Below, one piece after another: positions 11,001 to 21,983 of a stretch of DNA of 60,680 bases. The number at the start of each line of letters is the position of its first letter. Positions within the stretch are counted from its first letter, which is position 1. A model generated the notes under the pieces. That model saw nothing but the letters and a program-made list of their open reading frames with translations, was not told the origin of the DNA and ran no database searches. The stretch lies in assembly GCA_025330725.1 (NCBI GenBank), contig JAIWND010000069.1:1-60680 (forward strand). Reading direction: 5' to 3'. Both the position numbers and the translations under genes were made by a program. The stretch comes from Chlamydoabsidia padenii. Taxonomy: Eukaryota; Mucoromycota; Mucoromycetes; Mucorales; Cunninghamellaceae.

Positions 11001-12945
11001 CACCAAGGTCAGTTGGGTGCCCTTTGGACAAAGGACCATACGATTGCCTTTAACAAGATCAAAGAATCTTTGGTCCATGCTCCTTACCTTTTCTCGCCTA
11101 GACCTGATTTACAGTTCCATGTTGCTACTGATGCCTCCGATGTCGGTATTGGTGCTGTCCTCTATCAAATTGATCATGACGGCACTATCCTTCACAATGG
11201 CTTCATGGCTCGTGCTCTGAGCAAGTCAGAACGCAACTATCAGATCACAAAAAAGGAGTTGTTAGCTATCATTTACGCTTTCAACAAATTCCATCAGCAT
11301 CTCTGGGGTAGAAAATTTACCTTATATACGGACCATAAAGCTCTTGTCTACATCCATACACAACGTGACCTGAATGCAATGCTTTCGAAATGGTGCGATA
11401 CGTTATTGGATTATAACTTTGATGTGGTGCACCTCCCAGGTATAAACAATGTCTTACCTGATGCACTTTCTCGACTTTTTCCTTCGGCCAAAGATCTGGG
11501 GGAGGGTAATGATGGAGGTGAACAAATCAAAGCAGACTATGCAGCAACTCGTAATCAGAGAAAGCTTATCCGAGTACTTCGCAAAGCAGAGTTGAAGGAT
11601 AATTATCTGGAACCACCTACACAAAAGGAGAGAAAAGAGTTATTACAAAAGGCACATCTGTTCGGTCACTTCGGTGCAGAAGCAATAGTCAAAGCAGTGC
11701 ATAACAATGGAATTCACTGGACTAACATAAAACACGAAGCGTTGGAAATGGTGAAGCAATGTATACCATGCCAAAGATTCAACATAGTCAAAACAGGATA
11801 CAACCCACACAGACCTGTGCATGCAGCATTGCCGGGAGATCACTGGGCAATTGATTTAGCAGGCGAATTACCTTTGACAAAGAGAGGTAACTGTTATTTA
11901 TTGATAATGATTGATATATGTAGTCGTTTCGTGATATTGAGACCACTCGAGGATAAGACGGCAGAATCCGTCGTTAAAGCCATAATACCGGTATTTTGTG
12001 ATTTCGGAATACCTAGAACATTATAGTCAGATAATGGAAAAGAGTTTGTCAATAAGTAATGACAAGATTCAAAATCAAAGCAGGATTTGATCATAGATTA
12101 ATAACACCTTACCATCCACAAGGTAACGGTGCAGCAGAAAGAACTGTTGGTACAGCCATGAGATTAATCAAAAAGTTGGTTGAAGGCGTAACAGATACAT
12201 GGGATCTATTTGTGCCAAGCGCACAGTTAGCAATTAACAACAAAGTGTCAAAAAGGCACAACGCTACACCTTTCAGTGTTATGTTTGGAAGAAAACTAAA
12301 TGATTTCAAAAACTTCAATGAAGAAACAAACAAACAAACGCCACTCACAGCTGACCAAGTGCAAGCACGCATTGCGGAATTACAAAATGTAATTTTCCCT
12401 GCAATTGAGGAAAGAACAATGCAGACCATCAAGAAACAAAAGGAAACTTTTGACAGAACACATCTACTCAAGGACTTCAAAAATGGCAGCACTGTAAGGG
12501 TAAAGATACATCCCAATTTCCGAACAAAGATGGATGCAGTGTATGAAGGCCCGTATGAAGTAGTAAGAAAACTGACCAAGGTTCATACGTGTTGAGAGAT
12601 ACACTGAACCAGCTTATGACAAGACACTACCAAGCAAGTGAATTAGTTCAGGCAGAGACTGAACATCAAGGAGCAGACAACGTGTACGAAGTTGAAGCTA
12701 TAGTTGATCACGAACATGACGAGACAACTAACAAATATACCTACAAGGTAAAATGGCTCAATTTCGATGATTCGCACAACACGTGGGAACCCGCAGAGAA
12801 CTTCCATTCCCAGCAGTGCATCCAACAACATTGGAAACGAATCGGCCAAGAACCTAGGGTGGTACAAAGGAAGCGCAAAGCGCATAACAACAAAAGAGGC
12901 AGCAAAAGAGGCAGGAAAAGCTCCAAACCGAGCAAAACCGCTTAA
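8072..12945 (+). pseudogene. Chromovirus 1 gag-pol (Ty3/Gypsy with chromodomain), frame-broken
   Basis: In order: Gag from ATG 8072; a Gag zinc motif (CGMTYRPGHSAVCP); aspartic protease (ALVDGGANFSSLD, about 9695); reverse transcriptase (LDLTNAFHRFPI and FVDDIVIYS); RNase H (FHVATDASDVGIGAVLYQ, and YTDHKALVYI); integrase with HHCC zinc finger (HLFGHFGAEAI..CIPC) and catalytic core (GDHWAIDLAGE, SDNGKEF); and a C-terminal chromodomain (YEVEAIVDHE..YKVKWLNFDDSHNTWEP), which directs integration to marked chromatin. Breaks: a frameshift near 8890-8905, a one-base gain in an A-run near 10805, TAG at 12025-12027 where chromovirus 2 has Gln, an indel near 12052 and a frameshift near 12590. It is therefore not autonomous despite near-identical LTRs. 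Confidence 0.93.
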
Positions 12946-12977
12946 AAGCACCCTTCTTCTAAGCTGGAGGGGGGTTA

Positions 12978-13206
12978 TGTCGTATTCTAACAGGCATTTA
13001 GTAACAATTGTGCTACATGCTGGAATACTCAGCTCGGATAAAATTATTCTAGAGCAGTCCCTCTGCCTGCAGCCCTGTTGTTATATCCGGGGAGTAGTTT
13101 TTGTATTACTGTTTTCTTCTCTCTCTCATTTTTATCTAATAAACTTGACCCACACCTTTGACTCAGTATTCATACAGTCTTTATTTATATAACCACCACT
13201 ACAACA
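12978..13206 (+). repeat. 3' LTR of chromovirus 1
   Basis: A 229-bp repeat of 7820-8049 with one base missing in the A-run before CCACCACTACAACA. It begins right after the purine-rich tract and TTA. Confidence 0.97.
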
Positions 13207-13530
13207 GTAAAAAATTGTAAGCGGAGCAATCCCGTTTTTTTAAGGTGTGAGGTCAAGGACTATCTGTGGCTTGAAACCTGGCCTGGCCCTTCGGTCCTTC
13301 CTTTGGCACAAGATGACTAACCCAACTGCTAAAAACAAGGAACTCCTGGCCTGGATCGGAAAGGTGATGACTGCAATTTGGCAGTACCATTGGAAAAGTC
13401 ATTTTGAAAACAGCACTTGGAGAAAGGAAGTAGCAATAGCCTTCTTCAATAGAATTGTGTTGATAGTCACCTTTTATTTATGAATTTTTTTTAATAAAAC
13501 GGTCATCATACAAAAATAAAATAAAAAAGG
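13207..13530 (+). pseudogene. LINE 3' end fragment
   Basis: A frame at 13247-13483 reads NKELLAWIGKVMTAIWQYHWK and ends shortly before an A-rich tail with AATAAA. It resembles the extreme C-terminus of the LINE at 35627-36997 (VISEIWTQHWLWKIHG), so it is the end of a LINE ORF2. Together with 7696-7819 it brackets the chromovirus, but the reverse transcriptase between the two is gone. Confidence 0.6.
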
Positions 13531-13534
13531 TTCG

Positions 13535-14406
13535 TCATGGTTGAGGTTGTGATTCCTCCAAGTCACTGAATATCCTAGCCCGTGCTTCTTCATAAGCCAT
13601 TTTTCTTTCTTCAAAAGTCATTGCTTTTTTCCGTTCTTCTATGGACAATTCTTGATTATTATTACTATTGTGGCTATGATGCTTCCGATATTGATGTTGT
13701 GACGATAAAGGTGCTCTTTTCATAATTTTGAAAGCACCTTGCTGTGAATTGATATCTTCTGGAGATCTCACCAAATCCATAAAGCCAGTTGTGGGCCTAG
13801 AGAAAAAGTGATGGAAAGCTCATTAATAAATGTGATTTCAATAGAATAAGAATCATTTTACACTTTGGTATGCGGGTTTTTACAAAGGAAAATTGATTGC
13901 CGAAGAGGATCAAAGAAATGACTGAGATGAAAATATGGTGCCACTTTATGGACCATAAGCCGTTGATAGGAATTCATTTGAGGTAAGTCTAATCGATACA
14001 TTCTTCGTAACAAAAGTTTTTAGTTAGCGAATAAAAAATCAACAAGTGCGGTGGTTCCTTACTGATAGTTGCGTATAAAATGTGTCAAGTCCTGTTCAAG
14101 CTTCAAAAGAAACATTCGCTCCGAAGGTTTACTGAGTAAAGTTACTATGAATTCATCAAGTTCCACGTCCTTGTGAGTTACATCATCGCTACTTTCACTG
14201 TCCACAAGTTTGTTTTTCGCATGTTCAGATACAGGGGTGTGAGTATTCGCTGAGGATAGCATTGGTGTGAGGGTGGTTGGTAGATCGGGATCGGTGAATC
14301 GTCCTGACTTATCTAGCCGTTTTAAAAAATTAGGAGAGTTGCTACCACTTTCATTTGATGGAGCTGCCGAGGTATATGTTAAATTGGGTTCTTGTTGGTT
14401 GTTCAT
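13535..14406 (-). CDS. R3H and SUZ domain RNA-binding protein
   Basis: Three exons, complement(13535..13796, 13862..14002, 14063..14406), give 248 residues. After a Ser/Pro-rich start comes an R3H fold: LEQDLTHFIRNYQ, then MYRLDLPQMNSYQRLMVHKVAPYFHL with the defining R-x3-H (RLMVH). A SUZ motif follows (FKIMKRAP, then ERKMAYEEARARIF). R3H plus SUZ is the layout of the R3HDM/Encore family, which binds single-stranded nucleic acid and mRNA (family knowledge). The stop of the LINE fragment and its tail end just before this gene's 3' end. Both introns have clean donor and acceptor sites and preserve frame. The gene is divergent from the bHLH gene at 14872. Confidence 0.88.
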
Positions 14407-14871
14407 GTCACTGCAAACAAACTGGAAACTGTTTTTTTTAACCTTTTACAAAGCTCACGCTGAAACCTAGTCACAAATCTCGCCATGTCCCACATTATTT
14501 ATTGCTAACCCCGACCAGGTTCGTTCGTTGTTGGATAAAAACCCATTTACTGCTCGACCATATTGCTCAAACCTGGGTCCCGAGTAAGTGTTAGATCTGG
14601 TTTCGTTGAGGACACTTGTTGAGTTAAATGTGCATGTGTATTTTGTACGTTTCTGGTAATAGATCCTAGGTAGACTATCTGAAGAAGCATAAGCCACTGA
14701 ATATCCCAATCTAAAAATGGACTTTTCAGGATCGTTGAACTCAATTTTTGTATATCAGATCCGTAGTATCCAATGCTGCATTTGGATTGGTCGGCAATCG
14801 TGGGAAATAAAATGGCCAAAAAACTTTTTATTTGCTTTTGTCTTTCTGTCTTATATACCAAACTTTTTACA
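14407..14871. promoter_or_regulatory. Divergent promoter region, R3H-SUZ gene / bHLH gene
   Basis: 465 bp separate the two start codons. No third gene is supported here. The stretch just before the bHLH start is pyrimidine-rich, as in many fungal promoters. Confidence 0.45.
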
Positions 14872-16180
14872 ATGGAATTTCCTTGCAACCAGTGTACTGA
14901 CGATCCTATTGCCTCTAACACCAAAAAAGAACAAGGAGAATCCACTTTGAACGAGCGAGATCCGGCCATTAACAGGAATGAATGCACGGATGCTTCCTCG
15001 GCAACACTCGAAGTTGACTCGTTTGTAAAACGCCATTCCAAAGGGCAGGCTTTGTTTCTTAATTTCAGTTCTGATCTATCTCCCCAAAAAGTGAACAAAG
15101 CCCCAAAGAAATGCAAACGACAAGCGGCTTATCGTGTTAATGGGGTCAACATTTTAAACAGGTACTTCTTTTAATTCTTTGCTGAAAGGTTGTTGACTGT
15201 ACTTAATATAATATTTGACTCCTGTCTTTTGCCATAGAAACAATCTGGATAGTAAAACAGTTATCGAAAGAATTCAAAAACGCCGGGAAAACCATAATCA
15301 CGTCGAGCGACGACGACGAGATAATATTAATAGTACTATCTTGGAGCTTTCTCAAATTGTACCTAATGCACTACAGCCCAACCAAAAGCCAAACAAGGGT
15401 AATATACTCAAGTTGACCTTAGATTATGTCAAGGTAAGAATAAAAGTGTTTGCACAATTTTTATTGTAAAAGAAGAGAAATGAAAAAGTCTAATGGAATC
15501 GAATTACGAACTACGGATTATGGACAATGAATCGGCTGTAGAAATTACAAGCTGACAACATACTACTGAAAAGCAGACAATTATCAACTAGCTATTTTCC
15601 ATCCAGCATGAATGACTCGACTACTGGTGGAAATAGTATACACAAAAATATCCAATCTGCTCCATCCTCTCCTACCCTATCCTCTAAACCGCGTATGACA
15701 GTCGATAACGAGTTCCAGCAAAATATTCAAAGTACGTCTTTACCATGTTCGCCAATGCTTCTTCACTATTCTCAGTATTGCCAACAAAATAATCGTACGG
15801 AAGGAAGTCAAAGGCTTGGTACTCGTCAACCAATAAGCGCTGCCTCACAACCTCTACCACTAAGTATGTCGGATCCTATTGTGCCAAATCATATCGCCTC
15901 TATTTCTGATTCGCCCGCAACAGGGATTATTGGGCAGTGTTTTCCGGCAGCGCAACATTCTACGTCAGATATACCTGCCGTGTTTCCGACATCAAAAATA
16001 CAAGTAACACCCCAGCTCCAGTATCATTCTCGCTACAGTCAACAACTTGCTTTACGGCCATTACTACCGGCATCCTCGTCTCCAGCTCCTCCTCTTCAAT
16101 TCCGGGCCTCTAATAACCTTTCAATTCAACCCCGAATGAGTGGTACAGAAAAAATGTACAGTGGTGTTTGTCGATACTAA
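14872..16180 (+). CDS. bHLH leucine-zipper transcription factor
   Basis: Exons 14872..15161, 15238..15433 and 15542..16180 give 374 residues. The DNA-binding basic region is ENHNHVERRRRDNINSTI; its H, E and R residues are the E-box contacts of class B bHLH proteins. Helix 1 (ILELSQIVPN), a loop (QPNQKPNKG) and helix 2 (NILKLTLDYVK) follow. After the second intron a short zipper-like helix (KLQADNILLKSRQL) leads into a Ser/Pro/Gln-rich tail typical of an activation domain. This places it with the USF/TFE/MITF-type bHLH-zip factors that bind CACGTG. Start at the ATG before EFPCNQC; a methionine further upstream (14773) is possible but that region looks non-coding. Confidence 0.87.
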
Positions 16181-16369
16181 TGGCTCAATTCACCTCACCA
16201 ATAAAGAAACATTTAGGCTAGCTCATGAGGGTTGAATGCAAGTTGTCTGTGTCAATCAATTGGCTTACTTTGAATTGATGATCAGCCAATTAAAATTTTA
16301 ATTTGCTCTTTTCTTTGAGAGGCTTCTCCAATTTTTTTTTTTTCCCGGTCTATCGTTTTACTCATAACC

Positions 16370-18316
16370 ATGTCTAGTCATCTCACCAAACAGCCGCCAA
16401 GCTGGCGCAATTGGGTCTTGAGCAAACTTGGCTTGACAGATTTACCTACACCTGTCAACTGCTGGTACTGTAATCAAACCATGTATCTCCTTCCAGGTAG
16501 CAAACAAACTGAGCAACATTGGTATTGTAACTTGTGTGAAAACACCAACGTGATCGACGAAGTAATAATATGAAATTGAAGCTGTATCTTTCATCTGACT
16601 GACATGCTTATATATTTAGTGCGGTGACATTATGGATGCGCCACCTTTACCAGACACTGCTAAAAGTAGTTATGGTAAGTAGAAGATTCTGAGAAAGGGA
16701 GAGATTTTTCACTTAAACAATGGTTCACTTTTTAAATCCATACAACTTTAGTATTGTCACTAGAGCAACGAAAGAAAAACCAACAGACACTTTCCACGTT
16801 CTCAAGGTCGGCAAGTCGGAGAACACTATGCGATGATTGTCAACATAATCAGACGTTGATTTATCAATTCATGAGCGACTACATTCTCGATGAAAGTGTA
16901 AATATCAAAAAGTAAACTAATCAGGGTGGGACTACTAACTCTTCAAACGTCAAATAGGATCCCGATTATGAGGACCATGAACGAAATGTTGATTCTTATC
17001 AACAGTCCCTTCACGAAAAACACCCTTTATGTAAAGATTGTCAAGCGAAAATACAAAATATAGTAGCGGAACAATTAGCCACCGTTAGCAGACGAAAGAT
17101 CAATGAGCAAAGACAACGCTCGCTACAAAGTATAACACCTACACGACTTACGTCGAACCAGCACATCTGCTATGGACTTGTATGGCTCTTTTTGCATTGT
17201 TCTTTTATGATTATCTGTGCTTTTGGTAGATGGAAAAAAAAAAAAAAAAAAAGCTTGAACTATGAATATTGAATGACCCTTATCTTCCTACATAGCCATC
17301 TTCCATCCTTTTCAATCATCGGGACATGAAACAGTGGTGGCATCTTTACAAAAATGGTTATGGTATGCTTCTGATTACATAATGTCTCTGTTCGCGAAGA
17401 ATAGTGAACGACACACCACCATTTTATCAGCTTCGTCTCCGCCATCTTTACTCGGCGGGCCATACTGCTTCACTCATCTCACTGGGCCAATCCTTTCAGA
17501 AACATGTAATGCATTTTGGTTCCTTGTAAACGCGCCAGTGGCAACTGCTAAAATTCTGCTTGATCTTGACGCTGATCAGGAAACACCCCAGCATATCAAG
17601 AATGTAAATGATATTGGTCTGAATTTCTATGTGGTCTTTTATGCATCATCCTTTTATTTTATGGATTGGCATTTTCGCGCATCAAGAACATTCTTGAATA
17701 CAGCAAAGCCTCGATATTGGAAGGTTTATAAAGTAAAAAAATGCGACAAATAAGAAAGGTTGATAATGCTTGGTTTAATATTTGCTTTCATTTCAGGTTG
17801 TACAGCGGTTTCTTTATTGTAGTCGACTTGTTTTTCTTTTTTTGTTGAAATTCATGACTCTCAGCGTGACTTTTCTGAAGATTTTTTCATGCATTTATAT
17901 TTTGGTAAAAAAAAAAAATGGAAGGGAATGAACGAAATATATATTCGGATCAGTAACTTTTAACAAATATCTTTATACAGTTACTACTATGGTCTGTTTT
18001 ACTTGTAAAATTAAAAAAAACAGTAAAACAAAATGATGTGCCCCGAAAAGCTACAGGCGAAAGCGATATTAATCAACGACGACAGAGTTTAATCCAAAAT
18101 CATCAGCTTCTACAGTCACCTTCTGTTCCTAATTTGTCTGTCTCATCGTCATCATCTACAACGCCTACAAACCCTTATCACCATATTCCTACTGATTTAT
18201 ACGATGACCAAAAATCTGCTTGGTATGCTACCCCTTTAAAGTTACTGAGTTGGCAACATTATGATGAGGATGAAGTCGATGGACTGGCTTCCGATTTAGG
18301 GAAGATCAGCGTTTGA
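16370..18316 (+). CDS. Ima1/Samp1-type inner nuclear membrane protein
   Basis: Seven exons (16370..16561, 16620..16674, 16752..16897, 16958..17225, 17296..17732, 17797..17904, 17981..18316) give 513 residues in frame. The N-terminus has paired CxxC zinc motifs (CWYCNQTMY..WYCNLCENTN) and then LCDDCQHNQTLIYQF and LCKDCQAKI. This is the Ima1 N-terminal domain of the Samp1/NET5 family, which links heterochromatin and the nuclear envelope to the cytoskeleton (family knowledge). Several hydrophobic segments follow (for example GLVWLFLHCSFMIICAF, YVVFYASSFYFMDW, SRLVFLFLLKFMTL, SCIYILLLLWSVLL), then a polar Ser-rich tail. Intron 4 contains an 18-A run. Domain assignment is good; the exact count of membrane spans is uncertain. 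Confidence 0.85.
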
Positions 18317-18554
18317 GCTGGGAGGCGTATTTTCGCTTTTGATTACAAACTTTTGCTTATTAATTAATGCTGTACACTTTATTCACTAATAGATGACGTA
18401 AATACAAATAAAGATAACGTAAATTATAAAATAGAATGTCGTTAGGACTGAAGTGGGCCCGTTGACAGTATCCATTTTTCGGAGTCTTGAATAGCGTCCA
18501 ATTCTGCGCTGACAGAGTACAGTTTTTTATACTATTCGATAACGTTGATGATAC

Positions 18555-18780
18555 TCAACTAGAATTTGTTGACTTTGTCGATTTCGTTGATACTGAACGC
18601 GATGTATGCGAGATAGATGATTTGCGTTGTGGATCGTATTGTAAATCGTCTTCAATTTCCTGCCAACTGTTTTTACCGTCGGGCCGAACGTCAAGTTGCA
18701 AAATAGAAACTGTATTTCAGAAGCGAGAGCGCCACAGTTGTTTAAAAGTGGTTGCATTTTCTCCTTCGTAAGTGTTGGTT
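18555..18780 (-). pseudogene. Unrecognised gene remnant, C-terminal exon
   Basis: On the minus strand a frame reads TTFKQLWRSRF, then TGA at 18717-18719, then NTVSILQLDVRPDGKNSW, WQEIEDDLQYD and a Ser/Thr/Lys-rich end to a stop at 18555. The composition looks like a real protein tail with one in-frame stop. Upstream, toward 18800, it runs into retrotransposon integrase sequence, so the rest is missing. I do not recognise the protein. Confidence 0.35.
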
Positions 18781-18804
18781 ATAAGTTGTCGATTGTCTTG
18801 TAGA

Positions 18805-19339
18805 ACGATTTATGCAGACTCTTCGACGAATGATACTCACATACACCAACCACGACAAAATCAATAGACAATGGGATCACAACTTATGCCTGATTCAATT
18901 TGTCTACAATACAATAATCAACAGTAAAACAAGATATTTACCATTCTACATAGCGCATGGACGACAACCTAGAACGCCATTGATCATCACCAAGGAAGGT
19001 CAATTCGTGTCTCATTATCAGTCTCCTCCTCAAGAATTCATTATAAAAATGCAAAACAACCTCAACATTGCCTTCGACACAATAGCGTCAACCAAGACAC
19101 AAGATATACAAATCAATCAACTTAATTCCTTCAAGGTTAACGATCAAATCCTTCTTTACAATCAAGAAACCACCACTAGAAACAAGCCTAGAAAACTATC
19201 ATTTGATTGGTATGGTCCTCTACTGGTAACAGCAATTCCGTCAAAACCTACAGTGACTCTCAAGGACATGGCTTCTAACAAAATTTATCTCAACATCCAC
19301 GTCTTTTGTATCAAACCATATCACCATCATCAAGACTAG
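18805..19339 (+). pseudogene. Retrotransposon integrase C-terminal fragment
   Basis: The frame from 18812 reads WDHNLCLIQFVYNTIINSKTR, then PFYIAHGRQPRTPL, then a region with FKVNDQILLY, WYGPLLVTAI and a final LNIHVFCIKPYHHH. This is the end of an integrase core plus the C-terminal GPY/F-type domain (WYGP) of a Ty3/Gypsy-like element, closing with the usual N..(L)KPY tail. Protease, reverse transcriptase, RNase H and the DDE residues are missing. A short hydrophobic frame overlaps its end (19306-19503, ILLLILSQWIMLFSYW); whether that is coding is unknown. It differs from chromoviruses 1 and 2. Confidence 0.75.
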
Positions 19340-19503
19340 ATATAGCTACTATTCTTCTTCTTATTCTTTCACAATGGATCATGCTTTTTTCCTACTGGGT
19401 TTTTAACGCAGATTCCATTTATTATTTAGTCTTACTTATTACATATATATTATCTTCCTTCATCATTCTTAGCAGTGGGATTTCAAACATAAATACATTC
19501 TAA

Positions 19504-20975
19504 ACTCTTATTTTAATAAAGATAGCTTCTCTTTTACTTTGACCATGACTCGGTGCACCAGTAAACATGCACCAGTAGCGGGAATTAAAATGTAAAAATC
19601 GTTTTTGCGGTCTTTTAATTGATTTAATGCGCCAGTGGATAAAATGGAGGAAAAGAACAAAGAAAAAGTTCAATCATTTTTCCCTCTTCTTCCTCTTCCT
19701 CTTCCTCTTCTTTATCCTAAATCTTACTATATCATTATTACCATTACTATTATTCTTCTTGTGGTAGGCATTGAACTTAGATCCTTAAACGTGTCATGAC
19801 TTCCAAACTTCATCATTGTTATTCCTCTCCTTTTTTGTCACTTGTTACTCTCTTCCTTTTTTTTTTTATCCTTTATTATTCTCTTTTTTTTTTTTTTAGT
19901 CCTCAGCAATAGTTGATTGAATAAACCATTATCTTTTTAATTTTCATTCTATTCGACTTTACCTTTGCTTTGCTTTTATTCTCTTACTTACATGTGACCC
20001 TACCGCATCACTTTTCATTCTTTTACTATTATCCCATACTGATTGGCTAGGGTGCTCCTTTATCTTATAAAAGGCTGTAATTTTTTTACCTTCATTTTCT
20101 TTTCTTCATCCTCCTCTCCAATTGCCTGGTCCTCTCTTCCTCTTCTTCAAGGTCTTTTGGCCAGGTGTATCCGCCCTCCTCCTTCTACTTCCCGTATGTG
20201 TTCTATCGAGTCTTCAGCGATTTTCTCAATCAAACACTCACGAAGATAGGTGTTCCATAGAGACTACATCCATTTTTTTTAATATTACAACCATGCCGAA
20301 GAGTTATCGCAACCTACCCTACACTGCATTCAGTTGGTACGTTTAATCATTTCCATATACGAAAGGGACTGATCACATGTACTAACTGACTGTTTGCTTT
20401 CTTTCCCTACGTATGATTGATCTTGATCATTTCTTTCAACTACTTTTAAACATCGTACATTTTGCTTTCTTTTCCCATGTATTGTTGCTTTTGATCAATT
20501 TTTTCAACTATTTTTAAATATCAAGTGCACTCAATTTGTGGAACAAGAACTCTGGTAAACATTTACAACTTAACATCAAAGTTGCATAGTATTGTTGATT
20601 GTACTACCTGCAACAAACTTTGGCAATGAGATGTAAATGCGTCTCGGAATAATAGATCCCCGGCGTTATTCGCTAATCTTGGATAACCCTCTATGTTCAG
20701 CCATAGCCAACCCCCTCATCCGGGTAATAAAAACCCATTGGACGCATAAACCGCAAGCCGCACCTCTTTTTTTCTTTCTTTCGTAACCCTTCGTTTTTAT
20801 CTTAATAGTCAATAGACTTTGGTGGTTGTGGCTTTAGTTATAGTCGTTTTTGTGTGGTTTATTGACAAGTAAAGTTAAAATAAACTATCGAGTGAGTGAG
20901 TATATAGCATGAGAAGGATGATGTATGTAACGTAAAAAAAGGGGGAAATATGCTTGCTGTGAAAGTATGATATCA
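19504..20975. other. Gene-poor stretch with an orphan promoter-like block
   Basis: No convincing gene is present. An ATTGG (reverse CCAAT) at 20042 and TATAAAAGG at 20066-20074, followed by a long pyrimidine-rich tract, look like a complete fungal core promoter. The first good ATG (20293) opens a 17-codon frame ending at 20346, with a possible donor GTACGT after TTCAGTTG. No downstream exon can be recognised. A two-unit tandem repeat lies at 20393-20527. Confidence 0.35.
20393..20527. repeat. Imperfect tandem duplication, two units of about 67 bp
   Basis: Unit 1 (20393-20460) and unit 2 (20461-20527) both run from TTTGCTTTCTTT through TTGATCA and TTTCAACTA to TTTTTAAA and an AT-C end, with scattered differences. 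Confidence 0.7.
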
Positions 20976-21082
20976 CTAAATTTTTATTGCTGTATCTGTA
21001 GACGACACTTTTTCCAACTCGAGTCCATTTGAAAAAGATGAGTGATGCTGATTTTTTAATAGTGTGCATACAAGTCTTGGAC

Positions 21083-21335
21083 CTACTTTAATTTGTGTGA
21101 GAAATCGTCTTCAATATTATCATCGTCCCAGTTATCTTCCCAGTAATGAGTATCGTCCTTGTCCTCTACCTCTGCCCAATCTACAGGCACACAGACAAAA
21201 AAGGGGGCATTAGTAATGTCAAGATTCATTTCATTGTGTCTTACCCTCAGCTTCAAATTCTTCAAATTCATCGACTTCTTCCAGTGCACCCAATGGAGTC
21301 TTTTGTTTCGAATCACTAGGTTGTGGTGCTGCCAT
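21083..21335 (-). CDS. SEM1: SEM1/DSS1, 26S proteasome lid subunit
   Basis: Two exons, complement(21083..21180, 21245..21335), encode 62 residues. The body is unmistakable: an acidic stretch [20 protein letters not shown], then [21 protein letters not shown], matching DSS1/Sem1 (about 70-90 residues). This acidic, mostly disordered protein is a subunit of the proteasome lid and of the TREX-2 and BRCA2-type complexes (family knowledge). As modelled, the protein stops right after SHKLK, short of the usual C-terminal AELEK-type helix. A GT in AAGTAGGT could instead start an intron, and GAGTTGGAAAAAG at 21020-21008 would supply an ELEK-like end, but I found no splice pair that keeps that frame. 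Confidence 0.9.
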
Positions 21336-21983
21336 TATATTAAACGAGAAAAAAAATGAATTGCGAACGTGACGTAAAGGGGAAGTGGCCCCCTTGGTTT
21401 TCAAATCCCGTCCAATCTTCGGCGTCAGAATTGATCCGGACCCCCAGAGTGCCAAGTTTTCTTTTTTGACTGCGCTTTATCCTGATCCATCGTGAACATA
21501 CCAAGTTATGTTAAATATAGTCGCAATTTAAAGAGTTGACATGGTCAAAGAATACATCACCGAAAAAAAGTTGCATGAAATAGGAGTTTGAACGTCCCGT
21601 TTTAGGAATTGGTTGTTGTTACGCTTTTTAGAGCTTCCCTTTTATGGACCCGTCATCAATAACAACAAACAATACATACAGTTCAAGATCAAAACTTGTG
21701 CAAAAAGACAAAAAAGAATAATGTCAAGTCGCAGATCCCATTCAACTACTTTTTTCAAAAGATCAAGGCCCACCCTCTTCTCAAATACAAACCACGTTTA
21801 ATGTAAACAGCGGATGACCATCCACTGTTCATGTAACCTTACATTTTAATAACTACTTCAAACTATTTATATCAAAAGCCAAGGCTCACCCCCCCAAAAA
21901 AAGCGCTTATAAAACCAAACCGCTCCTTGCTTTTTACTTTATTCTTCCTTCATCTTTCTTCTCTGCGTTTCTTCAGGCTTACC
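21336..21983. promoter_or_regulatory. Divergent promoter region SEM1 / SUR7-like gene
   Basis: The region holds TATAAAA at 21908-21914 with a CT-rich initiator before the SUR7-like ATG, a TGACGTAA-like site near 21370, and the recurring 12-mer GGGATTTGAAAA (reverse strand, 21398-21409) 63 bp upstream of the SEM1 start. Confidence 0.5.

Larger units (their letters stand above)
7820..13206 (+). mobile_element. Chromovirus 1, complete LTR retrotransposon
   Basis: Paired LTRs (230 and 229 bp) enclose gag-pol. A purine tract, GGAGGGGGG, precedes the 3' LTR. The flanks do not match: ACAAT on the left inside LINE ORF2 and GTAAA on the right near a LINE 3' end. An expected 5-bp target duplication is therefore missing. 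Confidence 0.92.
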
